Shown piece by piece: positions 40,760 through 49,282 of a stretch of 49,938 bases of DNA (its first letter is position 1; each line of letters opens with the position of its first letter). The notes below the pieces were generated by a model, which worked only from the letters and a program-made list of their open reading frames with translations, was not told where the DNA came from and searched no databases. A program made the position numbers and the translations under genes. The DNA comes from Deltaproteobacteria bacterium (GTDB taxonomy: Bacteria > Desulfobacterota > DSM-4660 > Desulfatiglandales > Desulfatiglandaceae): the NCBI GenBank assembly GCA_029933075.1, contig JAOZOW010000002.1, positions 1-49,938 of the forward strand. Reading direction: 5' to 3'.

Positions 40760-41523
40760 CCCTGTCCCTCCGGGGGGTGGCCCAAGTATATTTCCACAAC
40801 CTTTGGGTTCTCAAGGGCCTCCTTGGTGGGGGCATCCACTATCTTGGCGCCCTGGTGCAGGACAATGACCCTCTCTGCCATACCCACGACCGCCCGCATT
40901 ATATGCTCAACCATGGAAACCACGGCTATCTTTTCTTCCTGTGCAATTTCTTTTATGAAAGCCACCATTTGATCAATGTCATTGGGATGCATACCTGCCA
41001 TTGCCTCATCCATAAGAAGAAGCTTCGGTTTCATGGCAAGGGCTCGGGCAATCTCCATGAGCTTCTTTTCCACGGGCGTGAGAGATCCGGCCGCCTTGTC
41101 CTTGTGTTCCTGCAACCCAACGCGTTCTATGGTTTGGTCGGCGATCTCAAGGGACTCATCCACTCCCACCCGCCCGCTGAGGGTACCGAACATGGCGCCC
41201 ACTGCGATATTTTCCCTTACGGTGGCTGAGGCGAATGGTCGAGGGATCTGAAATGTGCGTCCAATGCCCAAGGGAGCCCTTTTGTAAGGCTGAAGCCGGG
41301 TGATATCCCTCCCATCGAAAACGATTGTGCCCTCCTCAGGAAAATAGACGCCATTAATAACATTGAACAGGGTGGTCTTCCCGCTACCATTGGGACCCAC
41401 TATCCCGATGAATTCCCCGGGGTCGATTTCGAGGCTTACCCGATCTACTGCAACCAAACCACCAAAGCGTTTTGTCACGTTTTCAAGTCTTAATAGCGGA
41501 GCCATAACAGCTTTTTGCCTCAT
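40753..41523 (-). CDS. livG: Liv-type ABC ATPase, LivG subunit (second system)
   Basis: A 256-residue LivG-type ATPase. Walker A is GPNGSGKTT, the signature is LTPVEKKLMEIA (degenerate, as usual in LivG), Walker B is LLLMDEAMAGMHP and the H-loop is MVEHIMR. The Q-loop is RTFQIPRP. The ATG at 41523 overlaps the livM stop as ATGA. An ATG at 41505, six codons later, would begin on MAPLLRLENV and is an acceptable alternative. It works with LivF, LivH, LivM and the binding protein at 43523. Confidence 0.92.
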   Translation of the reverse strand: MRQKAVMAPLLRLENVTKRFGGLVAVDRVSLEIDPGEFIGIVGPNGSGKTTLFNVINGVYFPEEGTIVFDGRDITRLQPYKRAPLGIGRTFQIPRPFASATVRENIAVGAMFGTLSGRVGVDESLEIADQTIERVGLQEHKDKAAGSLTPVEKKLMEIARALAMKPKLLLMDEAMAGMHPNDIDQMVAFIKEIAQEEKIAVVSMVEHIMRAVVGMAERVIVLHQGAKIVDAPTKEALENPKVVEIYLGHPPEGQGC

Positions 41524-42521
41524 ACGATAAACTTTTCCAGTACGGTGCCCCTTACCCTGCGTTTGAGCACGCCGACGACCCCTTCCGGAAATGCCACCAC
41601 GATTACGATAATGATCGGTGCAAAAATCAGGAGCTGAAATCCCGGAAGGATAATGGTGAGCCAGTATTTTGAAAGACCATATATGAGCGCCCCGGCTACG
41701 GGGCCCAGCAGGGTGCCCGCCCCCCCTAAGAGTACGATGATAATGCACTCCACCGTGTAACTAATGTCAAAAATCTCATCCGGAAAGAGGTACGTCAGTT
41801 TCAAACCCCAGGCAAATGCCGCTACCAGCCCGACAAGAGATGCACTCGTAATAAATGCAATTATCTTGTATTTGGTTACATTGATTCCCATTACCTTGGC
41901 TGCGTCTTCATCTTCCCGCAACGCCATCAACGCATACCCGATCTTGCCCAACATGAAGCGCAGGGTAACAAAGGCGCCGAGGCAGGCCACCAGGATGACA
42001 AAGATGTCGGCCCATGTGGTGGAAATCAGGCTCGCTGTTTTTCGGCCGAAGATATGGGTAAACTGCCCGGAAAATATAATACCTTCCGATCCCCCCCAGA
42101 TCTTGGCCCCCTCGATGAGGAACCTGAAACCTTCGTTCACCCCGATAGTGGCGATGGCAAAATAGGCGCCCCTGAGCCTCAGGGCCACCGCACCCACTGC
42201 CACGGACAGCGCGCCGGACATGAGTATGGCGAGTACGGCCCCGATAAGGATAACCCACATCCCCAGGCCCTCAATCTGGTATAGGTGGGATATGCTCAGT
42301 GCCATCCCATATGTGCCGATACCCATGAAGGCCACATAACCAAAATCTACATAGCCGGTCATGCCAAGGAATATATTGAATGCCTGTCCTATGGCGCAGT
42401 AAAAGACAAGCATGGCCATCAACTGCCACATGCCAGTGACGTTCCTGCCGATCAGGAAGAGGATGAGATAGGCGGCGTAAACAGGAATCAAAGGATAGTA
42501 TCTGGCTATCTTTGAACTCAT
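41520..42521 (-). CDS. livM: Liv-type ABC permease, LivM subunit (second system)
   Basis: A 333-residue LivM-type permease with eight to ten membrane segments. Landmarks are GMTGYVDFGYVAFMGIGTYG, the charged RLRGAYFAIATIGVNEGFRF, YALMALREDEDAAKVMGINV (the ATPase-contact loop) and CIIIVLLGGAGTLLGPVAGA. The ATG overlaps the livH stop as ATGA; an open frame continues upstream to 42866 but only inside livH. The downstream ATPase gene overlaps its stop in the same way. Confidence 0.92.
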   Translation of the reverse strand: MSSKIARYYPLIPVYAAYLILFLIGRNVTGMWQLMAMLVFYCAIGQAFNIFLGMTGYVDFGYVAFMGIGTYGMALSISHLYQIEGLGMWVILIGAVLAILMSGALSVAVGAVALRLRGAYFAIATIGVNEGFRFLIEGAKIWGGSEGIIFSGQFTHIFGRKTASLISTTWADIFVILVACLGAFVTLRFMLGKIGYALMALREDEDAAKVMGINVTKYKIIAFITSASLVGLVAAFAWGLKLTYLFPDEIFDISYTVECIIIVLLGGAGTLLGPVAGALIYGLSKYWLTIILPGFQLLIFAPIIIVIVVAFPEGVVGVLKRRVRGTVLEKFIV

Positions 42522-43405
42522 TTGGCCCTCAGGAGTCCGGTTGGTTTGATCAGAAGAATCAGGAGCAGGATCAGAAAGGAGAGGAATCGGGTCATGGCAA
42601 AAGGCTCCAGGCTTGGTACAAGTGCAAACAGGGTATAAGTTCCATTCTCTATAAGCCCGAAGATCAGTCCACCGAAAAAGGCGCCGTAAGGAGAGGCCAA
42701 TCCACCCAAGACGGCGATAACAAAGGCCTTCAGGGTGTATGCCCCACCCATGTATGGATTGATGCCTACCGGGATGAACATCGTCAGCAGGACGCCGCTT
42801 GTCACTGTCAGTCCTATTCCAATGGCAAAGCTGAGGGCATAGATCCAGTTTACATTGACCCCGCACACCCCGGCGCCTTTTCGATCCTGCATCACGGCAC
42901 GTACCGCGGTGCCGGCCCTGGTCTTGCTGAACCAGAGGTAGAGGAGCAGAGCTATCAATATGCTGCCGACAAAGGCATAGATTTTGCTCATGGGCAGGGT
43001 GGTTATATGGAGAGAAATCTTCCCCACATCCCAGTTATAGCCCCTGAACTCGGTCCCAATAGTGAATTTTACGCTTTCTTCGAGGAGCGTGCCTATTGCG
43101 AAGGTGGCCAGAAGTGATGCAAGCTCCGGGGCCTCTGTGAGTCTAATGATCACCGTGTAATAAAAGAAGAACCCCAGGGCCATTCCGATAACAAGGGCAA
43201 CGGGAATTGCAATAATAGGGCTGAGACCAAGCTGTGTGAACAGTAGCAGGGTGGTAAAGGCCCCGATCATGATAAAGGCACCGTGGCCTACATTGACAAC
43301 CCCCAGGACCCCGAATATCAGGCTCAGGCCCATGGTGGCCATACCGTACACGCCACCCAGGATCAGCCCCTGGGTAAGATTTCCGGCTAATTGTATTCCT
43401 ATCAT
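42518..43405 (-). CDS. livH: Liv-type ABC permease, LivH subunit (second system)
   Basis: A 295-residue LivH-type permease with eight or nine membrane segments. The N-terminal LTQGLILGGVYGMATMGLSL and LIFGVLGVVNVGHGAFIMIG are the family signature, and RAVMQDRKGAGVCGVNVN is the ATPase-contact loop. The ATG has a weak ribosome-binding site and lies 117 bases after the binding-protein stop, beyond the 13-bp hairpin. Expression is therefore likely lower than that of the binding protein. Confidence 0.92.
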   Translation of the reverse strand: MIGIQLAGNLTQGLILGGVYGMATMGLSLIFGVLGVVNVGHGAFIMIGAFTTLLLFTQLGLSPIIAIPVALVIGMALGFFFYYTVIIRLTEAPELASLLATFAIGTLLEESVKFTIGTEFRGYNWDVGKISLHITTLPMSKIYAFVGSILIALLLYLWFSKTRAGTAVRAVMQDRKGAGVCGVNVNWIYALSFAIGIGLTVTSGVLLTMFIPVGINPYMGGAYTLKAFVIAVLGGLASPYGAFFGGLIFGLIENGTYTLFALVPSLEPFAMTRFLSFLILLLILLIKPTGLLRAK

Positions 43406-43465
43406 CTATTTTGCCTTTATCTGTCGTGCAAAAACCTTTACGGCCTGTCTGGCGGCGAATACGAA

Positions 43466-43503
43466 ATCTCCCTTAAGGACCTTATTGTGCCCTTAAGGGA
43501 GAT
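43466..43503 (-). terminator. intercistronic hairpin between binding-protein gene and livH (second system)
   Basis: A perfect 13-bp stem, ATCTCCCTTAAGG at 43466-43478 with its complement at 43491-43503, has a 12-base loop. It lies 19 bases after the binding-protein stop on the minus strand. The position, stem length and perfection match the hairpin at 19592-19627 although the sequence differs. Confidence 0.82.
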
Positions 43504-43522
43504 GGAGACCTCCACAGACCGG

Positions 43523-44800
43523 TTATCTCGGTACGGCCACCTTTCCTTTCGCCTTTTCCGCAAAGGTCGGCATGGGGTAATAGAGCTTGCCTGTAGCTGC
43601 TTCCTCTGGCCAGACAATGACCTTCTTGCCCCCTTGCCACTGGACTACGACCATGCTGTGGCGGGTCTGCAATCCTGTGTCAGGATTGATCTTGAACTCG
43701 CCGAAAAAAGTCATGAGGTCCATCTTGTTGAATGCCGCCCTGATCTTGTCAGGTTCAACGCTATTGGCCAGTTCCACGGCTTTGACAAACACCAGGGGCG
43801 CTGCTCCTGCTTCAGCGGCATGATAGTCGGGCGTTTTGCCGCCGCTGAATTCCTTGGCCAATTTGACAAATTCCTCGTTGGTCGGCCCAAACCAGGGAAC
43901 CCCCACCTTCTTGGCTGCAGCGGGGCTGTATTTGACTCCGAATTCCCATTGAGCGGGACCAACAATTCCTTCTGTCTTGGCCCCCAGGGCCTCTCTAAAC
44001 GCCGGGAGTGTTACCGCGACAATCATGGACAGGGCCTTGACGTTGATATCAAGGTCCGACATCTGGCGGGCAAAAAGCTGGCCATCCGGGAAATGGCCGC
44101 CTCCGAGGATGATCTCCGGCTTGGCAGCTTTCAGATCGGAGAGGAGCGGGGTGAGGTCGTTCACATGTTTGGGGTAGGTACGGTTGAAAACGATCTTGAA
44201 ACCGAGTTCTTTTGCATGTTTCTCGGCTCCCCTGAGGACCATCCTTGCAAACTCGCTGTCCTCAAAAGCAAGTGCCATCCGTTTTGCAGAAGGATCCGCC
44301 TTTCGGAGCATATCCACCGCACCGGCCTGGTAAAGGGTTGCAGGGCTGAGGACCTGGACGGCATATTGAAATCCCTGCTGGAATATACGGTTGCTTGCGC
44401 CGCCCTGCGACAGGTAGGGTATGCCGTATTTCTCGGCTACAGGCGCCCCCGTTAGGGTCAGGCCGGAGCTGTAGGCGGCAATAATTCCATGAACTTTCTC
44501 GATGGTTGCCAGGCGCCCTATGAGGCTGGTCACCATCTCCTTCTTGGATTCGCAGTCATACGGTTTGTACACCAGAGGGACTTTCTTCCCTCCAATCTTG
44601 ACTCCCCCATTCACCTCGTTGATCCACTTGACACAGGCCTTGATGCCCCAGGAGGCCTGAGATCCTGCTTTTGCGAATTTGCCGGAAAGACAGGCCGGGT
44701 GACCGAGGACCACTTTGTCTACTGCAAGGGCATTAGTGGTTAGCAAGAGTCCAAACACCGCCATGAAAATGATAGCCGATTTCAGACAGTATTCCTTCAT
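43523..44800 (-). CDS. Liv-type ABC substrate-binding protein (second system)
   Basis: A 425-residue periplasmic binding protein of the Peripla_BP_6 family with a signal peptide (KSAIIFMAVFGLLLTTNALA) ending near residue 26. Landmarks are DKVVLGHPACLSGKFAKAG, VNGGVKIGGKKVPLVYKPYD, IIAAYSSGLTLTGAPVAEKY and PYLSQGGASNRIF, with a lobe-2 ligand region IILGGGHFPDGQLFARQM. The ligand is unknown; the nearby lyase and SDH-type genes suggest an organic acid. The ATG follows GGGAGGTC. A promoter candidate lies upstream (44850-44878), and a hairpin separates it from livH. Confidence 0.93.
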   Translation of the reverse strand: MKEYCLKSAIIFMAVFGLLLTTNALAVDKVVLGHPACLSGKFAKAGSQASWGIKACVKWINEVNGGVKIGGKKVPLVYKPYDCESKKEMVTSLIGRLATIEKVHGIIAAYSSGLTLTGAPVAEKYGIPYLSQGGASNRIFQQGFQYAVQVLSPATLYQAGAVDMLRKADPSAKRMALAFEDSEFARMVLRGAEKHAKELGFKIVFNRTYPKHVNDLTPLLSDLKAAKPEIILGGGHFPDGQLFARQMSDLDINVKALSMIVAVTLPAFREALGAKTEGIVGPAQWEFGVKYSPAAAKKVGVPWFGPTNEEFVKLAKEFSGGKTPDYHAAEAGAAPLVFVKAVELANSVEPDKIRAAFNKMDLMTFFGEFKINPDTGLQTRHSMVVVQWQGGKKVIVWPEEAATGKLYYPMPTFAEKAKGKVAVPR

Positions 44801-44849
44801 CGCAAGACCTCCCTTGGTTTTTGTTTTTTATTGGAAACGCCTATTGCCT

Positions 44850-44878
44850 CTGTAGCTCAACCCAGTTTGATCTGTCAA
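44850..44878 (-). promoter_or_regulatory. promoter candidate of the second Liv operon
   Basis: On the minus strand TTGACA (44878-44873) is followed after 17 bases by CTACAG (44855-44850), a weak -10. A strong ribosome-binding site precedes the ATG. The 209-base gap to dapA holds no gene. Confidence 0.45.
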
Positions 44879-45009
44879 GGCAAATCACTGGGCGGAAGCC
44901 GGCATAGTAACTTACCTTTCAGGCCGGTGTAGAAGCTCCTGATGGAAACCGGCTTGAAAATGCCGCTTACTTTATGAAAGGAGTTTTACAGGAGAGTACG
45001 AGGCGGCAG

Positions 45010-45906
45010 TTACCCTGATTCCAAGGCCCCGATTTTTTCCAGTACCCGGGAAACGGCCTTTTTCTCTTCTTCACTCAGGGGCTTTTGGGGGGGTGCGGGG
45101 GGACCCACGGGAAACCCCTGGATCTCCAGACCCGCTTTCACGCATGGGGTAAGAGAATAGCGTTGGAACGCCACATTAAGGGGCCACAGTTTTTTCTGCA
45201 GTTCCAATGCTTTTTCCCATCTCTTTTCCAGGGCCAGCCTGTAAAGCTCGATACACTGCTCAGGGATCAGACAGGCGGGCCCGGCCATCCATCCTGCCCC
45301 GCCCATCATGAACACAAACAGTGGAACATGGGCCGATGCACTGAAAACTCTTATTCGCCCCTTGAGGGCGCTCATAATGGAAAAGAGTTTCCCTGTATTG
45401 CCGGATGCGTCCTTTAAATAGAGGATATTCGGTTCTTCGGCCAGTTCCTGAAGCATGGGAAGGGTAAAGTCCCAACCGGCATATTTTGGATTGGCATACA
45501 GGACAACCGGGCAGGAGACAGCACGGGCCACGGCCCTGAAATGCCCAACTATCTGGCGTTCTGAGAGGGGAAAATATGTGGGCAGGATCACGAGTATGCC
45601 ATCCACACCAATCCTCTGAAACTCCGCTGCCTGCTTAATGGCCCCAGCGGTTGTCATTTCATTGACCCCCGCGATAACCGGGACGCGCCTTCCAGCGGCC
45701 CTCACCACTACTTCCACTGTCCTCTTTTTTGTATCCGAGGGCAGATAGACGCCCTCCCCGGTGCTCCCCAGAGGGGTAAGCCCATGAACTCCTTTTGAGA
45801 TGAGGTGGTTCACCAGGTCAGCGAGAACATCCTCCTTCAGGCGCAATGAATCGTCAAAGGGGGTGACAAGATAAGGAAATATTCCTGAGAATCCCTTTTC
45901 AGACAT
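45010..45906 (-). CDS. DapA-family lyase/aldolase
   Basis: A 298-residue class I aldolase of the dihydrodipicolinate synthase/N-acetylneuraminate lyase family. The TIM-barrel landmarks are YLVTPFDD at residues 12-19, LTPLGSTGE (43-51), the catalytic Tyr137 in LYANP and the Schiff-base Lys165 in LYLKDASG. The family splits or builds 2-keto acids, often releasing pyruvate. Here it is unlikely to make lysine, because it sits in an operon with an SDH-type complex and a regulator. The true substrate is unknown. The ATG shares bases with the sdhB stop (TAATG) and is preceded by GGGAGAAAG, so the two are coupled. Confidence 0.9.
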   Translation of the reverse strand: MSEKGFSGIFPYLVTPFDDSLRLKEDVLADLVNHLISKGVHGLTPLGSTGEGVYLPSDTKKRTVEVVVRAAGRRVPVIAGVNEMTTAGAIKQAAEFQRIGVDGILVILPTYFPLSERQIVGHFRAVARAVSCPVVLYANPKYAGWDFTLPMLQELAEEPNILYLKDASGNTGKLFSIMSALKGRIRVFSASAHVPLFVFMMGGAGWMAGPACLIPEQCIELYRLALEKRWEKALELQKKLWPLNVAFQRYSLTPCVKAGLEIQGFPVGPPAPPQKPLSEEEKKAVSRVLEKIGALESG

Positions 45907-46634
45907 TACTTTCTCCCTTTGGCCCCGAATCTGCCGGCCTTTGCAAGGGCGATAAAATGGGCTACATCGATCTCCTTGGGGCAGACAAAGGAGCATGCCA
46001 TGGACGTGTGACACCGGTAGATCCCCTGATCGCTGTAAAGCATGTCCAACCTCTCAGCCTTGGCCGATTCCCTGGGGTCCATGATCCGCACCACGCTTGC
46101 CAGCACCGCATTGGGACCCATAAAGCCTCTGTGGCTGCTGATGCAGGCGGTAGCACAACAGAAACAATTGATACACCGTGTCGCCTCTACATAATGTTCA
46201 AGGTCACGCGGACTTACCTGGTAGGCATTGCCGGGATGAGGATTTTCCACGGGATCAATCACATAGGGTTTGATCTTCTCGATCCTTTCGTAGGCCTTTT
46301 CCAGATCCACAATGAGATCCCGAACCACTGGGGCTATGGTAATGGGTTCTACCCGAAACAGTGTTGTACCAAAAAAGGCAACCGCATTTTCTACGAGGAG
46401 CTCGCAGGCAAGCAATGGTTTCCCGTTGACCTTGACCGCGCAGGTTCCGCATTGCGCGTGCTCGCAGGATGAATTCCACGCTAAGGTCGGGTCCAGTTCA
46501 TTATTGATTTTACGGAAAAGGTCGGTAAATCGAAGGATCCTGCCCGCTTCCAGTTTGTAGTCCTGGCTCCAGGATCTTTTCCGATCAGGGTCGTAGCGCT
46601 TGATCCTCAATGTAATGCTGTAACGGCTTCTCAT
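45906..46634 (-). CDS. sdhB: succinate dehydrogenase/fumarate reductase-type iron-sulfur subunit
   Basis: A 242-residue SdhB/FrdB protein with three Fe-S centres. The 2Fe-2S site is Cys57, Cys62, Cys65 and Cys77 (CEHAQCGTC ... C). The 4Fe-4S site is Cys154, Cys157, Cys160 and Cys164 (CINCFCCATAC), and the third site is Cys208, Cys214 and Cys218 (CHTSMACSFVCP). It passes electrons between the flavin subunit and the quinone site. The length is normal and the sites are complete. The start overlaps the sdhA stop by one base (TGATG). Confidence 0.94.
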   Translation of the reverse strand: MRSRYSITLRIKRYDPDRKRSWSQDYKLEAGRILRFTDLFRKINNELDPTLAWNSSCEHAQCGTCAVKVNGKPLLACELLVENAVAFFGTTLFRVEPITIAPVVRDLIVDLEKAYERIEKIKPYVIDPVENPHPGNAYQVSPRDLEHYVEATRCINCFCCATACISSHRGFMGPNAVLASVVRIMDPRESAKAERLDMLYSDQGIYRCHTSMACSFVCPKEIDVAHFIALAKAGRFGAKGRK

Positions 46635-48430
46635 CAGTATTTTCTTTCGATTAAACCGAATTTTTCATAATTCTCTCCCCCGGCAGCGTATATGCTCATA
46701 TCCACCGGGCGTTTTCCGAAATCCACTTTGCCGAATTCACTCATATAAACGAGGGTATGATGGTTGAATTCATCATTCCTCTCGGGGAAATCCTCACGGA
46801 AATGAGCGCCTCTCGACTCCCTCCTATTGAGGGCCGCCAGTGCACATGCCATGGATATGGCAAGGAGATTATCGAACTCCCAGCGCTGCACTAACTCCTG
46901 ATTCATTCTGAGGCTTTTGCTGGACAGAGAAGTATGTCCGGCGCGCTCATAGAGCTCCCTCAGTGAGTCCACGGCATCCGAGAGCCCATGCTCCGTGCGA
47001 AACACGCCCGCCTTTTCGGTCATGACGGCCTGCATCTCCTGGCGAAGCCTGCCCGTATTCTCCTCCCCCTTTTCATCCATAAATCTTGCGAAAAGAGAAA
47101 AGGTCCTCTCAGGTGATACCTCGGGGAGCGTATCGGGGTCCTGGGAAAGATATTCGATGATTCTTTCTCCCGCAATCTTACCCATGGTAATCAGTTCCAG
47201 GAGGGAGTTGGTACCAAGGCGATTGAAACCATGAAAACTGGCCGCAGCGCATTCTCCTACAGCTATAAGGCCCGGCACCGTCTCCTTGGCTCCCCTTTGC
47301 ACTTCCCCGAATTCATTGGTTGGGATGCCGCCCATGTGGTAGTGATTGCTGGGTCGAACCGGGCAGAGTTCTTTCCTGGGGTCAATATTGACAAACCGTC
47401 TGAAAAAGCCGGTCACCTCCGGGATTTGCACGTCATGCACATAATCCGGGAGATGCCGGAGATCTATCCACACATGCTCCACATTGTGATCGGGATTGAG
47501 AACGCCCCTGCCTTCCCTGATCTCTTTCTCTATGGCCCGGGCAACCAGGTCCCGGGGGGCCAGTTCTTTCATCCTCGGGGCGTAACGCTCCATAAATGGT
47601 TCCAGATCTCTGTTTCGCAGGATGCCTCCAACCGACCGTAGTGTTTCACTGGCGAGAATACCGGGGCCTACGATCCCTGTGGGATGGAACTGGACCGCTT
47701 CGGGGTCCATTATGGGCAATCCGGCCCTGAGGGCAAGTGCCAGGCCATCCGCTGTATTCTGGCGGCAATTGGTGGTTACCCTGAACATTTGGCCGCTTCC
47801 TCCCGTGGCTAAGACCGTGGCCCTGGCAAGCACTTTCACAAAATCCCCATATTTCTCTCTGAAGATAACCGCACCGACACACCGCTTCCCTTCAAAAAGG
47901 AGTTCGGTGGCAATGGACTGATTTATGAAGGATATGCCGCCCTTCAGTGCCTCACCCCATAATGTGTCGACGATACCTTTTCCAGTCCGGTCCGCCTCAA
48001 ATACAGCACGAAATGCCGAACTCTGCCCAAAATTCAATGTGTGGCCGCCGAATGTCCTTTTGCTCAGGTTTCCGGCCTCGTCGCGGCTGAAGTGCATTCC
48101 GTGGTTCTCCAGCCATATGACCTGAGTCCATGCCGACTCCACGATCTTTTTTACGATGTTCTGATCGGCCATACAGTCAGAACCCTTCCAGGTATCGAAC
48201 ATGTGATATGCGGGGCTGTCAACGGGATCATCCGGGTCCACGGCGGCAAGCCCCCCCTGGGCTGTGCTGGTGTGTGATTTCTGGGGATGTGGCACTTTGG
48301 TCACGGCAATGACCCTGGTGCCCGGCATTTTTTCGAAAATCTCCACGGCGCAGCGCAGACCAGCCCCCCCGCAACCTATGATCAGTACGTCGCACTTTAT
48401 GGTTTCATGAATTCGAAGCTTACTGTTCAC
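46634..48430 (-). CDS. sdhA: succinate dehydrogenase/fumarate reductase-type flavoprotein subunit
   Basis: A 598-residue SdhA/FrdA-type flavoprotein. The FAD loop is IIGCGGAGL at residues 17-25. The covalent FAD attachment His53 is in KSHTSTAQGG, and QFHPTG, YHMGGIPTN and the catalytic Arg region APRDLVARAI (Arg in RDLV) match true succinate/fumarate enzymes. It may use succinate, fumarate or a close analogue; the operon context leaves that open. GTG 48430 was chosen because GGGAGAGG lies just upstream; ATG 48460 is an alternative. It lies between the membrane anchor and sdhB. Confidence 0.93.
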   Translation of the reverse strand: MNSKLRIHETIKCDVLIIGCGGAGLRCAVEIFEKMPGTRVIAVTKVPHPQKSHTSTAQGGLAAVDPDDPVDSPAYHMFDTWKGSDCMADQNIVKKIVESAWTQVIWLENHGMHFSRDEAGNLSKRTFGGHTLNFGQSSAFRAVFEADRTGKGIVDTLWGEALKGGISFINQSIATELLFEGKRCVGAVIFREKYGDFVKVLARATVLATGGSGQMFRVTTNCRQNTADGLALALRAGLPIMDPEAVQFHPTGIVGPGILASETLRSVGGILRNRDLEPFMERYAPRMKELAPRDLVARAIEKEIREGRGVLNPDHNVEHVWIDLRHLPDYVHDVQIPEVTGFFRRFVNIDPRKELCPVRPSNHYHMGGIPTNEFGEVQRGAKETVPGLIAVGECAAASFHGFNRLGTNSLLELITMGKIAGERIIEYLSQDPDTLPEVSPERTFSLFARFMDEKGEENTGRLRQEMQAVMTEKAGVFRTEHGLSDAVDSLRELYERAGHTSLSSKSLRMNQELVQRWEFDNLLAISMACALAALNRRESRGAHFREDFPERNDEFNHHTLVYMSEFGKVDFGKRPVDMSIYAAGGENYEKFGLIERKY

Positions 48431-48490
48431 TGCCTCTCCCTCGACATGGAGGTGGATCATTCATAAAAAATCACCGGCATTATCCCCCGT

Positions 48491-49282
48491 TTAAACGGTG
48501 AGGGTGATCCTGATTCCCGCCCATGCGGCAACCAGCATGGTGAGGGCGATCAAAACGGCGAGCCCAACGGTGAGGGCTCGAGAAGAAAGATAGTCTTTCG
48601 CTATAGAAACCAGCCCGTAACCGCCGTGGAAAACCAGCGCCAGGAGCAGGAGCAGATCCACGAATTTCATGAACCCGCTCTGCAATCTGACCACGACCGC
48701 CTCGGCATCTTTTGCCATAGATGGATTTAGGTGCATGAACAGCATATGGGCAGGGAGCATTACCAGCAGGAAGGCGGCGGTGAGCCTTTGAAGCCTCCAG
48801 GGCAATGAATGTCGTCGGTCCCAGACCTTTGACAGGGCCCCCGAGGCCAGGCTCAGGCCTCCTGCCATAACAAGCAGCCAGAAAAAGAAGGGGGAGACGC
48901 TCTGGGTTCCCATAAGCATAAGGATCCCAAGGATCGCGACATAGAGAATGGCAAGTCCGAAAAGCCATTCGATCATGGATCTATCGTCTCTGACCCCGAA
49001 ACTTTCGTAGAGGATCAATCTGCCTCCGTTTAGCGCATGAAAAATAACAGGGATACTTAGTGCCCATTCCAGTATCCTGAGGATAAAAAAATCATAGAGC
49101 TTCATATCAGCATTGTAGCGGTCTGGAAATCCCAGCGATTGAATGGCATATATGTGAAACAATACGAAGGCCACTAAAAGGAGCCCCGATATCCTGTGAC
49201 ACCAGGCGATCACATAGGGCCAACCCTTTATTTTGGCGGAGGAAGAGAAAAGAGGTACTTGAAATTTTTTGCCTGCTAACAA
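48491..49282 (-). CDS. fused SdhC-SdhD-type membrane anchor (dihaem cytochrome b-like)
   Basis: A 263-residue membrane protein with about six hydrophobic helices, twice a usual SdhC or SdhD. The N-terminal half is SdhC-like: WCHRISGLLLVAFVLFHIYA with His29 and His43, then IFHALNGGRLILYE with His82. The C-terminal half is SdhD-like: RLQRLTAAFLLVMLPAHMLF with His179 and His184, then FHGGYGLVSIAKDYL with His219. These histidines could hold one or two b haems. It anchors SdhAB and provides the quinone site. The start is a TTG overlapping the gntR stop; no ATG fits. The family of single-gene anchors (FrdC/cytochrome b of anaerobes) is an alternative view. Confidence 0.85.
   Translation of the reverse strand: MLAGKKFQVPLFSSSAKIKGWPYVIAWCHRISGLLLVAFVLFHIYAIQSLGFPDRYNADMKLYDFFILRILEWALSIPVIFHALNGGRLILYESFGVRDDRSMIEWLFGLAILYVAILGILMLMGTQSVSPFFFWLLVMAGGLSLASGALSKVWDRRHSLPWRLQRLTAAFLLVMLPAHMLFMHLNPSMAKDAEAVVVRLQSGFMKFVDLLLLLALVFHGGYGLVSIAKDYLSSRALTVGLAVLIALTMLVAAWAGIRITLTV

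Noticed and set aside
43391-44455. Long open frame (354 codons) on the + strand opposite the second Liv binding protein
   Set aside because: It is antisense to a gene with a signal peptide and family motifs, and its translation has no recognisable composition or motif.
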